A stretch of DNA of 41,557 bases from a bacterium BMS3Abin03 (GTDB taxonomy: Bacteria > Bacteroidota > Ignavibacteria > Ignavibacteriales > Ignavibacteriaceae): assembly GCA_022340715.1 (NCBI GenBank), contig JAJDNK010000041.1:1-41557 (forward strand). The letters are read 5' to 3'. Position numbers and translations under genes: made by a program. The notes under the pieces are model-generated. The model was not told the origin of the DNA. It made no database searches and was given only the letters and a program-made list of their open reading frames with translations. Of the stretch, positions 1-8,293 are shown piece by piece (positions within the stretch are counted from its first letter, which is position 1; the number at the start of each line of letters is the position of its first letter).

Positions 1-337
1 TTTTTATGTATACGTCAAGTTTAGTTATCTGCAGAAAACATTAGAATTATGAAAAAATTCCCTTGCATTTAAAATATTATTAAGAATATTAATCGATTGT
101 AGCTTTTGGGGGAGTAAACACTGGCAGCTTTCATCAAAAAACGGGGGCATAACACAAAGATTAATAAGAACCAGTCCTCTTTAAACAGAAAAATCCACGC
201 AATAATTACCTGTAATTCTTACGCATAAGTTTCTTTCTTCATTTAATGTTTATAAGAACAACATATTTATGATTTTAAGCAATGGCATATTTTTTAGAAC
301 AGTTAAGAACAAATAAAAGATTGAAGGATCGTTTACA
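1..337. other. Non-coding leader region upstream of the pilin genes
   Basis: No convincing coding frame or RNA gene is seen here. The stretch is AT-rich except for two G5 runs at 108-112 and 143-147, each followed by a similar TAA-CAC segment, and two AGCTTT copies at 101-106 and 126-131. A small palindrome (AATTAC, 2-base gap, GTAATT) lies at 204-217. A weak -35/-10 pair (TTGCAT at 63-68, ATATTA 17 bases later) is possible. This is presumably the promoter and 5' untranslated region of the pilin operon; I could not match it to a known riboswitch class. Confidence 0.5.
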
Positions 338-718
338 TTGGGTCAGCAGCAATTGTTACTAATAATATTGAGTATCATAATTATAGGCATTGCCATAGCT
401 GTAGCAATAAATCTTTTTAGAGGAAATGCCATAGATAGAAAACGTGAAATACTGATTAATGAAAGTCATAATCTCGGATCGATTGCATTGGCATACTATA
501 AAAAGCCCAGAATGATGGGTGGTGGTGGTAAACAGTTCATAGGCTGGACGATTCCCTCGCAAATGATGGCAACGGTAAATGGATCTTATATAGCACAAGT
601 ATTAAGTGACAGCGTAGTAATAACTGGCACGGGAACTGAAGTAGTAACCGAAAATGATTCGATAAAAATTCAAACTATTGTAACGAGCAACAGAATTTAT
701 TCAAAAGTAATTAACTAA
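338..718 (+). CDS. Pilin-like protein, first of two tandem paralogues
   Basis: This 126-residue protein starts at TTG with an AAGGA-type ribosome site about 10 bases upstream. It begins MGQQQLLLI and continues as an uninterrupted hydrophobic helix to about residue 27. A polar helix follows, then the block YYKKP-x3-GGGG-x-QF-x-GWTIP (about residues 54-73), and a beta-rich C-terminal half. This is the layout of a type IV pilin or pseudopilin: N-terminal alpha-1 spine followed by a small beta domain. If a prepilin peptidase cuts after Gly2, the leader is only two residues, and the Glu5 typical of type IV pilins is absent. Codons are AT-rich (ATA, AAT, AGA), unlike the paralogue just downstream. 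It heads the pilus gene cluster. I infer a minor pilin or weakly expressed variant; an uncleaved membrane-anchored filament subunit is the alternative. Confidence 0.8.
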   Translation: MGQQQLLLIILSIIIIGIAIAVAINLFRGNAIDRKREILINESHNLGSIALAYYKKPRMMGGGGKQFIGWTIPSQMMATVNGSYIAQVLSDSVVITGTGTEVVTENDSIKIQTIVTSNRIYSKVIN

Positions 719-783
719 AAAGTAGTTACCTCTTAATGGTTAATTTAATTAAACTAACTAACTAACAAACATAGGAGTAAAAA

Positions 784-1170
784 ATGGGTCAGCAACAACT
801 TCTCTTAATCGTTCTTGGCGTTATCGTTGTAGGTATCGCAGTTGTTGTAGGTATTAACCTCTTTAACGCAAATGCAGTTTCTGCAAACAGGGACGGTGTT
901 ATTTCCGACCTGAATAACCTTGGGGCAATGGCACAGCAGTATTACAAGAAGCCAACCTCGATGGGCGGCGGTGGAAATCAATTCACCGGATGGACTATCC
1001 CTACAGGATTAGATTCTACTGCTAACGGTACTTATACACGTACTATTAACGGTACAACCTCAGTTACTATTACCGGTGTTGGCACTGAAATAGGTGATAA
1101 CGGTAGCAGTGAAGTCCAAGCTGCGGCAACGGTTACAGCTAATACAATTAGCGTTTCTGTAAGTAACTAA
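784..1170 (+). CDS. Pilin-like protein, probable major subunit
   Basis: This 128-residue paralogue of the preceding gene starts at ATG with a strong AGGAG site (about 773-777). It shares the N-terminus MGQQQLLLIVLGVIVVGIA, the hydrophobic helix, an NLG-x-(M)A-x2-YYKKP block, then MGGGG-x-QF-x-GWTIP, followed by a Thr/Ser/Gly-rich beta segment with Asn-Gly turns. It lacks Cys pairs and the pilin Glu5. Codon choice is much more biased to AAC, CTC, ATC and GGT than in neighbours, as expected for an abundant protein. A perfect hairpin follows the stop codon and the platform gene pilC begins after it. I infer that this is the main filament subunit exported by the downstream machinery. That it is a pilin rests on the helix, length and context; I cannot name a characterised family. 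Confidence 0.85.
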   Translation: MGQQQLLLIVLGVIVVGIAVVVGINLFNANAVSANRDGVISDLNNLGAMAQQYYKKPTSMGGGGNQFTGWTIPTGLDSTANGTYTRTINGTTSVTITGVGTEIGDNGSSEVQAAATVTANTISVSVSN

Positions 1171-1191
1171 GTAAATAAAACAGTTCATACA

Positions 1192-1228
1192 AAAGGCTGA
1201 TGAAATAGCTTAATTTTTATCAGCCTTT
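1192..1228 (+). terminator. Perfect hairpin between pilin and pilus assembly genes
   Basis: AAAGGCTGAT at 1192-1201 pairs perfectly with ATCAGCCTTT at 1219-1228 across a 17-base AU-rich loop. Only a short, interrupted T stretch follows (CTAGTTT), and the next gene starts 20 bases later. This fits a leaky terminator or an mRNA 3'-end stabiliser that keeps pilin transcript in excess of the assembly-protein transcript, rather than a complete stop. Confidence 0.65.
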
Positions 1229-1247
1229 CTAGTTTAAAAAGGTGGTT

Positions 1248-2624
1248 ATGGTTGAGTTCAAGTTTACAGCACAAAGATTGAATGGTCAGAATATTTCTGG
1301 AACTCTTTCGGCAATATCTGTAAGCGAGGGTAAAAAAAAGATTCACCGTCTTGCTGAAAAGAATAAGCTAAAAGTACAGTCTGTTCAAAAAAAATCCACA
1401 TTCCTTTACAGAGTAAGAAAAGGTAATGAGAAGCCAATAAGAGGTGAGCAAAAGGCTTTCAGCAAACATGAAGTTGAGGAAGCTCTTTCGCGATTAGGCT
1501 ACAAAGTTTTATCCGTAAATAGAAAGCTTATTGATTTTCAGAAGAAACCCCCCACATCTGAAATAGTAACGTTTGTTAAAATTAGTGCTGAGCTACTTGA
1601 TCAAAAGCTGGCTTACAGCGAAGTGATGACGTTACTAATTAATGATACTCAAAATGCTACCCTAAGAAATACATTAAAAGAGATTAATAATGATTTAAAG
1701 AAAGGTGCTGATAGTGAAGCTACCTTTCTTAAGTACCAGGGTGTATTCGGCAAATTTACTGCCTATATGCTGGGTCTCGCATCTAAAAGTGGTAATATGG
1801 CAGAAATCTATAAAGCTACTGCCAAGTTCCTTGAAAGAAGGCAGGAATTCAAAAAGAGTTTAAGAAGCGCATTAATAACACCTGCCGTAACAATGTTCGT
1901 TCTATTGCTCGCAGTACTGTTTTATGTTGGATATATTTTCCCGGAGACAGCAAAGCTGTTTGTCCGTTTCGGTATAGATCTTCCGCCGATGACGGCGTTT
2001 ACCCTAAAGTTTAGCGACTTCCTGATTGCAAATCCTGTTCTTATTGCCGCATTGATGTTCATACCCCCGATAGCTCTTATTGCATATATAAGAACCCCAA
2101 AAGGAAGATTGATGTTCGATAAGTATATTATGAAGATGCCAATTATGGGTCAATTGATACATAAAACCCTTATCGAAGTCTTTTGCCGTGTATTCTATAC
2201 TCTTTATCATGGTTCTGCGGAAAGTATTGAGCCTATCAGAATAGCTGCAGAAGCAACGGGTAATACATATTTTGAAAGCAGGATAAAACAAATAGCCATT
2301 CCTCTAATGCTGAAAAAAGGTGTGGGTATGACCGACGCTTTTGAAGCTGCCGATATATTTACCGATACAGCGCTTTCGCGGTTTCACTCCGGTGAAGAAT
2401 CAGGTACGATTAAAAACACAGCAATGCAATTGGCAAACTATTATGAAAGTGAAACAGTATTTCGTTTAAAGAACCTGATCGAAATTATCCAGGTTATAAT
2501 TGCAATGATTATAATGGTAATAATGATAGCGTTAACTTTAGTATCTGCAGAGACTGCTACAGTTAGGCCCAAAACCCCAGGCGTGAGCTCTACTGAAATA
2601 TATATGGAGAAAAACGTCGGATGA
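1248..2624 (+). CDS. pilC: Type IV pilus / type II secretion inner-membrane platform protein (PilC/GspF)
   Basis: This is the inner-membrane platform that couples the assembly ATPase to pilin polymerisation. Two GspF (T2SSF) domains are visible, about residues 110-235 and 300-440, with membrane helices near 207-231, 256-280 and 409-433. The first 100 residues contain two short beta/alpha units typical of the cytoplasmic N-terminus of this family. The ATG at 1248 is preferred over an in-frame GTG six bases upstream because AAAAAGG sits at the right distance from the ATG. The 3' end overlaps pilB by four bases (ATGA), implying translational coupling. Length, about 458 residues, is slightly above the usual 400-410. 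Family assignment is secure; whether it serves a pilus or a secretion pseudopilus cannot be read from this gene alone. Confidence 0.92.
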   Translation: MVEFKFTAQRLNGQNISGTLSAISVSEGKKKIHRLAEKNKLKVQSVQKKSTFLYRVRKGNEKPIRGEQKAFSKHEVEEALSRLGYKVLSVNRKLIDFQKKPPTSEIVTFVKISAELLDQKLAYSEVMTLLINDTQNATLRNTLKEINNDLKKGADSEATFLKYQGVFGKFTAYMLGLASKSGNMAEIYKATAKFLERRQEFKKSLRSALITPAVTMFVLLLAVLFYVGYIFPETAKLFVRFGIDLPPMTAFTLKFSDFLIANPVLIAALMFIPPIALIAYIRTPKGRLMFDKYIMKMPIMGQLIHKTLIEVFCRVFYTLYHGSAESIEPIRIAAEATGNTYFESRIKQIAIPLMLKKGVGMTDAFEAADIFTDTALSRFHSGEESGTIKNTAMQLANYYESETVFRLKNLIEIIQVIIAMIIMVIMIALTLVSAETATVRPKTPGVSSTEIYMEKNVG

Positions 2625-4417
2625 TTGAGACTAATCTTGAAATGACAGATAAAATCGGTTATCTCCTTTTTAAGAAAGGAATAATTGATTCATCAATGCT
2701 TGAAAAAGCCTTACAGGCAAAGGTTAATGATAGGAGTAAGATCAAGAGGAATCTCGCGCAAATTCTTGTACAAGATTTTGAATACGATCATGATAGAATA
2801 TTCAGAGAAGTTGCAATTCTATATGCATTCCGTGAGCTAGATACTCGTCCGTCAGAAATTCCCGAAGACCGTATTGAAACAATAAGAAGGATGATCGATG
2901 AATCTGGGGATTCATTAAAAGAATTGATGATGCGGTATTGCATTATTCCTTTTATGTACGATGAAAGAATAAGGGATAAATTAATACTTGCGGCTATAGA
3001 TCCTACCGATAGACATATACCGCGAGTAGCATTCGGGTTGAATGCAAAAAAATATGAAGTAATATTTATTAAGAAATCTGACTATGAAGAGTTAATCAAA
3101 AAAATTCTTCCACCCGAAAATGAATTTCTTAAGGCACTGGAATTACAAGAAGAGGATGTTTTCCAGGTTGATGAATCTGATGAAAACAATGTTGATGAAG
3201 ATGAACTCGATGCGGAAATAAACAAAAGTGCTCTGATAAACCTGATTGAAGGAGCATTAGTTGAAGGTGTTAGAAAAGGAGCCAGTGATATTCACTTCAT
3301 ACCGAGGGAAGGAAAAAGAACTGAGATTTACATACGAATTGATGGAATTTTACAGTTGTGGCATGTACAGGAAAACACTTTGCCCGAAGCTGTAGTAGCT
3401 GTTGTAAAAGATCGTGGAAAGGGAATGGACCGGTTCGAAAGAGAAATGGCACAGGATGGCTTTATACAACGTGAGGTGGATCGACATATAATAAGATTTC
3501 GTGTTTCTGTACTTCCTATTGTTGGAACCGAGTTAAAGAATAAGTATGAAAGTGTAGTAATAAGAATTCTCGATGACCGTAAAGTTATAAAAGATCTGAA
3601 ACAACTTGGATTGGTTGGGTACACGAATAAAGTATTTGTAAAAGCAATCAATCAGCCGCAGGGGATGGTTATTCTTACTGGGCCTACGGGTAGTGGTAAG
3701 AGCACAACCCTAGTTGCGGCACTTTACCAGGTTATTACGCCAGAAGTAAATGTGTTAACTGTTGAAGATCCTGTTGAATATGTTATTGAAGGTGCAAGAC
3801 AGTTGAAGATCGGGTATAAAATGGGTTTTGAACAGGCAATTCGGTCAATATTACGCCACGACCCGGATATCGTTTTAGTTGGCGAGATGAGAGATAAAGA
3901 AACTGCAGAAACAGCAATTAAATTAGCCAACACAGGGCACTTAACATTTTCTACACTTCACACTAATGACGCTCCAAGCGCAGTTGCCCGTTTATTTAAA
4001 ATGGGAATAGAGCCGTTTCTAATAGCTTACGCAATAAATCTCATAGTGGCACAGAGATTGGTTAGGCGGCTATGTCCACACTGTAAAAAAAGGTTGAACA
4101 ATTTTGATGAAGTCTTAATGGAGGCAGCCAATTTAGATATAGCAGAGTGGAGAAACTATACTGTTTATAGGGCTGTAGGATGTGAAGAATGTAACGGGAC
4201 AGGTTACAAAGGTAGATTGGCAATTCATGAAGCACTCTATTTTACTAAAGATATACGACAGATAATAGTAAGATCCGGCGACGAAGTTGACGAGGAGAGC
4301 ATCAGGGTTCAGGCAAAGAAAGATGGTTCATTGAACCTCAGGGAATCAGGTCTGGAAAAAGTAAAACTTGGTGTAACGTCAATTGAAGAAGTGTTATCAG
4401 CGACGACAGATGAATAA
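2621..4417 (+). CDS. pilB: Pilus assembly ATPase (PilB/GspE family)
   Basis: This hexameric cytoplasmic ATPase powers pilus extension or pseudopilus assembly. The 598 residues contain a Walker A GPTGSGKS at 354-361, the Asp-box region LTVEDPVEY, the Walker B-like DIVLVGEMRD at about 416-425, a STLHTNDA histidine box, and a zinc-binding CxxC pair at 485-488 and 521-524, which is characteristic of assembly rather than retraction ATPases. The N-terminal 25 residues (KIGYLLFKKGIIDSSMLEKAL) resemble the first half of an MshEN domain, the c-di-GMP-binding module found in some PilB/GspE proteins; the second half is degenerate, so ligand binding is uncertain. An acidic linker (about 176-200) separates it from the ATPase core. 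It overlaps pilC by four bases. Confidence 0.95.
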   Translation: MIETNLEMTDKIGYLLFKKGIIDSSMLEKALQAKVNDRSKIKRNLAQILVQDFEYDHDRIFREVAILYAFRELDTRPSEIPEDRIETIRRMIDESGDSLKELMMRYCIIPFMYDERIRDKLILAAIDPTDRHIPRVAFGLNAKKYEVIFIKKSDYEELIKKILPPENEFLKALELQEEDVFQVDESDENNVDEDELDAEINKSALINLIEGALVEGVRKGASDIHFIPREGKRTEIYIRIDGILQLWHVQENTLPEAVVAVVKDRGKGMDRFEREMAQDGFIQREVDRHIIRFRVSVLPIVGTELKNKYESVVIRILDDRKVIKDLKQLGLVGYTNKVFVKAINQPQGMVILTGPTGSGKSTTLVAALYQVITPEVNVLTVEDPVEYVIEGARQLKIGYKMGFEQAIRSILRHDPDIVLVGEMRDKETAETAIKLANTGHLTFSTLHTNDAPSAVARLFKMGIEPFLIAYAINLIVAQRLVRRLCPHCKKRLNNFDEVLMEAANLDIAEWRNYTVYRAVGCEECNGTGYKGRLAIHEALYFTKDIRQIIVRSGDEVDEESIRVQAKKDGSLNLRESGLEKVKLGVTSIEEVLSATTDE

Positions 4418-4602
4418 CTTAATATTAAAGATACGATTAAACCATTTATTTAATTATTTAAATAAAAAATCGTCCTAATCGATTGTAAAATAAGAAATTA
4501 AAATTATTATTTAATGTCATACTTTTATTGAATTTTTTATTTATATTTTATACAGCAGAATTAACAGAAATTTACTTGTGAAGATAAAATTGGGTATACG
4601 TC

Positions 4603-5850
4603 GTGTTTGAAGGTCATAAAATAGTTGCAAGTGATGAAAAACGGATTTTAGAGGGATTTGTCAGTACAATCCCACAATCCAGAATGGGACCTGATCGGGT
4701 TGAGTTTTTAGTTGAAAATGCTCATAAATTAGAAGAACAACATAAGCTTATTCTTAGAAATTATATTAATAAAGCTCTCACGCTTATGATTGAGAGTGAA
4801 GCATCGGATATTGAAATCGGGGGACATGGAAACGAAGGCTACTTCTGGATGAGAATCCATGGTAAGAAAGAAAGAGTGAGGGAACTTCCACAATTCTCTG
4901 AAGATGAGGCAGCATTATTGATTATTAATCTTCTGAACGAAAATCAGAGAAATTATCTATTAGAACAACGTAATCTCGATTTCAGCTATACGTACTTTTA
5001 TGAAAAAAGAAAATTAAATGTAAGGTTCAGAGCAGATGCCTATTTTGATCTCGATACCCTTACCTTGAATATGAGGCTTATAAATTTATCCACTCGACCA
5101 TTGGCTTCTCTGGAATTTCATCCGCTAGCAGTAAGATCATTGAGTCATAATTATATTAAATTCGGCTTAACATTAATCACCGGTATAACCGGTTCCGGTA
5201 AATCTACCACATTAGATTCGATAATAGATCATCATAATAAATTTGATCCTGCACATGTAATTATAATTGCAGCACCTATTGAATATGTTCATAACTCGAA
5301 TATCTCATTAGTTAAACACCGAGAAGTTGGGCGCGACGTAACTTCATTCAAAGATGGTATTGTTCAGGCTTTAAGACAAGACCCCGATATTATTGTAGTT
5401 GGTGAAATGCGTGATCCCGATACTATAATGGCTGCTCTTGAAGTAACAGATACCGGACATAAAGTGTTTTCAACTTTGCATACATCATCTGCAACCGAGT
5501 CTTTAGATAGAATAATTGCAGAAGTTCATCCCACTGAACAGGAACGCGTGAGGAACAGACTTGCAGATGTACTTATTTCGGTTATATCACAAAAACTTGT
5601 ACCTACACTTGATGGAAAAAGAATAATGGCAAAAGAAGTTTTAATTGTGACACCAAGTGTTCGTGCAGCAATAAAAAATAACAACACGAGTGAAATATAT
5701 ATGATGATTAATCAGGGTGGACAGCAGGGAATGGTAACTATGGAACAGGACCTGAAGAGACTATATATGCAAAAGAAGATTTCGCTTGAAACAGCAATTA
5801 CGTATGCAAATAATAAAACAAGAATTCAACAAATATTATCGGCTAAATAA
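4603..5850 (+). CDS. pilT: PilT-type twitching/retraction ATPase
   Basis: This 415-residue protein belongs to the PilT/GspE ATPase superfamily. It carries Walker A GITGSGKSTT, DPDIIVVGEMRD as the Walker B region, a STLHT histidine box, and an N-terminal PAS-like domain with SDIEIGG. It lacks the C-terminal zinc CxxC pair of PilB, which argues for the retraction class. It starts at GTG with no clear Shine-Dalgarno site; the next ATG in frame (4684) would remove 27 residues and is a possible alternative. A 185-base AT-rich gap separates it from pilB, so it may have its own promoter. It touches the following PilM-PilN fusion gene by one base. It is longer than typical PilT (about 345-380 residues). 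Presence of a retraction ATPase favours a dynamic type IV pilus over a type II secretion system. Confidence 0.9.
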   Translation: MFEGHKIVASDEKRILEGFVSTIPQSRMGPDRVEFLVENAHKLEEQHKLILRNYINKALTLMIESEASDIEIGGHGNEGYFWMRIHGKKERVRELPQFSEDEAALLIINLLNENQRNYLLEQRNLDFSYTYFYEKRKLNVRFRADAYFDLDTLTLNMRLINLSTRPLASLEFHPLAVRSLSHNYIKFGLTLITGITGSGKSTTLDSIIDHHNKFDPAHVIIIAAPIEYVHNSNISLVKHREVGRDVTSFKDGIVQALRQDPDIIVVGEMRDPDTIMAALEVTDTGHKVFSTLHTSSATESLDRIIAEVHPTEQERVRNRLADVLISVISQKLVPTLDGKRIMAKEVLIVTPSVRAAIKNNNTSEIYMMINQGGQQGMVTMEQDLKRLYMQKKISLETAITYANNKTRIQQILSAK

Positions 5851-7397
5851 TGAAACCGCTTGTTTGTATATATTGTGAAGGTAATGATACCAAGCTGGCT
5901 GTAGTCAGTCAAGAAAAAAATGGCGAAAAAGTTAAGGTAATTCGTACGGCGGCAGTTAGTGTTTCTGCTACTTCTACAGATATAGAAGCCGACGCAACAG
6001 GTTTTCAGTTAGAAGAAGACTCTCTTCAACTTGAAGGACTTGAAGGAGAACCAACATCTTTACAGCCAAAAGTTGATGACTCTGCAATTGGTGAAATAAA
6101 AAAAGCTCTTACAGGTTTAAATTTAAATAACTACTCATTTATACCTGTTCTAACCGAGCCATCTATTTATTATCATCTTTACGAAGGATCACGGTCTGCA
6201 AAGTCTCAAAAGTTAAAAGAAGCTATAATAAATGAAATACTTGAAACCAAAAATGTTTCTGTTGATAAAGATGGAATAGACTTTACCGAACTGTCGGATA
6301 AATCTCTTCTATCTGTTTTTATAGTTGGTGAAGTTGCATGCATTAACATGATTAATGCTGTTGCTCATCAAAACGGGAAGCGTTTTTACAAGATACCTAC
6401 TGTAAAAAGTTCAGATATCTCATTGTCTTATTATGTAGCAAAGAAGAAGAAATTTTTTCCGGATGATCATTCATTAATAGTCTACATCGGAAAAGAGTAT
6501 AGTAAATTAATTTTTTTGCATGGCAGAAAACTAAAACATATAGGGACCACACTTGATATAGGTACATCAAATCTTCATACTTACGATGTTTACTTCTCCA
6601 AAATTTTGCTTGAAATGGAGAACGGCGGAATACCTTCACTAGATAATATCATTGTGTGTGGAGAAGATGATTCGGAAAATCTCATACTTTCTTTTTATGG
6701 AACATTTCCCGAAGCAAATGTTAGTCGTTTGGAATTTGATGATCTTGAATTATCGGATATTGATGAAGAGACAAGGGAGAATTTCTCTTCATTTAGTATT
6801 CCTATAGCAGTTGCAATCGATTATTATGATGAACAAAACCAGGTTCACCAGGGAATAAATCTTCTTCCGAAGTCTGTAAGAGAAGAACAAAAGTTTTTCC
6901 AATTTTCCTGGCATAGTTACGCAGTATTACCATTACTATTTCTTGTTGCCTTCTGGGTAACTCAAAAATCCTTAACAAATACGAATGAGATAAATAAACT
7001 CGACGATCAGATAAAAGAAAAAACAGCATTGATGAAACAAAACCAGCAGGTATTGGCTCAAATCGCCCAGCTTGAAGACAAGATAAGCGGGTTTGATCAA
7101 ACTCAGGCCATTCTTGATTCAGCAACAGTTGGAACAGGAGTTTGGTACCAGGTTCTTCAAGACATCGCAAGCTTTACTAGTAAAAAGAAAAGCATTTGGT
7201 TGACAAAACTTACGCGGAGCGATCCTCAAACAGTACTTGCCGAAGGATATTCTTTATCGAGGTATGCTCTTACTGATTTTGCTTATTCAGTTGAATCGGC
7301 AACTTTGAACAGTATGTTTTATGAAGCATTGCGAGATAGAAGCGCATATAAGTTCAATTTAACTTTTAATATATCAACATATCCTAAAGACAAATGA
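5850..7397 (+). CDS. PilM-PilN fusion protein (GspL-like alignment subcomplex component)
   Basis: A cytoplasmic actin-like half (about residues 1-330, with YIGKEYSKLIFLHGRKL and an IIVCGEDD strand like those of PilM) is joined to a membrane-anchored half resembling PilN. The junction contains INLLP at 336-340. In other bacteria this is the N-terminal peptide of PilN that docks into PilM; here it lies inside one chain. A transmembrane helix follows (about 355-373), then a coiled coil with QIAQLEDKI and a ferredoxin-like periplasmic domain. The order matches GspL of type II secretion. An acidic, low-complexity insertion (about 44-75) breaks the actin-like domain. The gene overlaps pilT by one base and the PilO-like gene by four. 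Fold assignments come from layout and the INLLP motif, not overall similarity. Confidence 0.8.
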   Translation: MKPLVCIYCEGNDTKLAVVSQEKNGEKVKVIRTAAVSVSATSTDIEADATGFQLEEDSLQLEGLEGEPTSLQPKVDDSAIGEIKKALTGLNLNNYSFIPVLTEPSIYYHLYEGSRSAKSQKLKEAIINEILETKNVSVDKDGIDFTELSDKSLLSVFIVGEVACINMINAVAHQNGKRFYKIPTVKSSDISLSYYVAKKKKFFPDDHSLIVYIGKEYSKLIFLHGRKLKHIGTTLDIGTSNLHTYDVYFSKILLEMENGGIPSLDNIIVCGEDDSENLILSFYGTFPEANVSRLEFDDLELSDIDEETRENFSSFSIPIAVAIDYYDEQNQVHQGINLLPKSVREEQKFFQFSWHSYAVLPLLFLVAFWVTQKSLTNTNEINKLDDQIKEKTALMKQNQQVLAQIAQLEDKISGFDQTQAILDSATVGTGVWYQVLQDIASFTSKKKSIWLTKLTRSDPQTVLAEGYSLSRYALTDFAYSVESATLNSMFYEALRDRSAYKFNLTFNISTYPKDK

Positions 7398-8269
7398 ACA
7401 AGAAATTAAGGAGTACACTTAGTCTGGTTGCTTTGTTGCTGCTTATCCTGATAATCGGCGGTATCTACATTTTTGTTATTCAAGGTGGCAAGATTTCCGA
7501 CAGGGAAGAAAAGTTGAGTGAGCTCAATAAGAACTCTTATGATCCTGTTAAATTAGAAGCCAGATATGAAGAGGTAAAAAGACGTTCTGCAGTATTAGAC
7601 TCAATTCTTTCGAGCAGAAAATTTAATATCCCTAAGGATCTTTCTTCCATTAAATTTTACAATTTTGTAAACAACATTGTTTCCGACTTTTCTGAGCATA
7701 CCGAAGTTAATATAGAATTTCAGGGACAAACAGCCGATAGAGATTTCTTCTATTATCAGTATAAACTGACAGGAAGTGGGTTCTTTAACGAAGTGTATAA
7801 GCTCATTTATTCAATTGAGCAAAGTAAAGAACTAAAGAAAGTTACAACACTAAATATTGGTAATCTCATTAAAACAGATTCAGAAGGAATTCCTTTATTC
7901 CTGGTGAATTTTGATATGGAAGCACAAGTATATTTTTCATCAGACAGTCGTTTTTCACCCGAAGAATCAGTTGAAAATAATCTTAGTACTGGTCCGATTT
8001 ATGATGCCTTCTATCCATTAATAAGGAATGAAATTGAGCCTAATGTAGATGATTTACTTGATGTTCAGGGTGCTAAATTATTAGCCCTGATTCCGGAAGG
8101 GGCATTTATCGCGGATACTCATGGAAGCACATACCTCGTTTGGGAAGGTGAGCAAGTCTACTTGGGATATTTAACAAAAATAGATTATGAAAATAATACG
8201 GTGAGCTTCATTTTGAATAAAGGTGGTATTATTGAACGGGTTAATCTTCAACTGGAACGTGCACAATAA
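7394..8269 (+). CDS. PilO-like protein with PilP/GspC-like C-terminal domain
   Basis: The 291-residue protein has one N-terminal membrane helix (about 9-30), a short coiled coil, and a PilO-type periplasmic alpha/beta domain that includes the stretch FYYQYKLTGSGFFNEVYKLI, typical of PilO ferredoxin-like folds. After a linker the C-terminal 65 residues (from about 225: LLALIPEGAF, YLVWEGEQVYLGYLTKI, then alternating strands) resemble the homology-region beta domain of PilP and GspC, which contacts the N0 domain of the secretin. I therefore read it as PilO fused to PilP. No separate PilP gene is present. ATGA overlap with the upstream gene shows coupling; the secretin gene begins 24 bases downstream. 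The PilO call is good, the PilP-like tail is inference. Confidence 0.75.
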   Translation: MNKKLRSTLSLVALLLLILIIGGIYIFVIQGGKISDREEKLSELNKNSYDPVKLEARYEEVKRRSAVLDSILSSRKFNIPKDLSSIKFYNFVNNIVSDFSEHTEVNIEFQGQTADRDFFYYQYKLTGSGFFNEVYKLIYSIEQSKELKKVTTLNIGNLIKTDSEGIPLFLVNFDMEAQVYFSSDSRFSPEESVENNLSTGPIYDAFYPLIRNEIEPNVDDLLDVQGAKLLALIPEGAFIADTHGSTYLVWEGEQVYLGYLTKIDYENNTVSFILNKGGIIERVNLQLERAQ

Positions 8270-8293
8270 AAATTTAATAGAGAGAGTATTATT

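Noticed and set aside
284-298. Possible sigma-54 promoter (TGGCATATTTTTTAG) 40 bases before the first pilin gene
   Set aside because: The -24 half is good but the invariant GC of the -12 element is AG here, so it is not a credible site without experimental support.
1-337. c-di-GMP (GEMM) riboswitch in the pilin leader
   Set aside because: The G-rich patches look suggestive, but the conserved GEMM core sequences and stems could not be found.
605-630. TGGCACGGGAACTGA resembling a -24/-12 promoter
   Set aside because: It lies inside the first pilin coding sequence in a codon context shared with the paralogue, and the -12 GC is missing.
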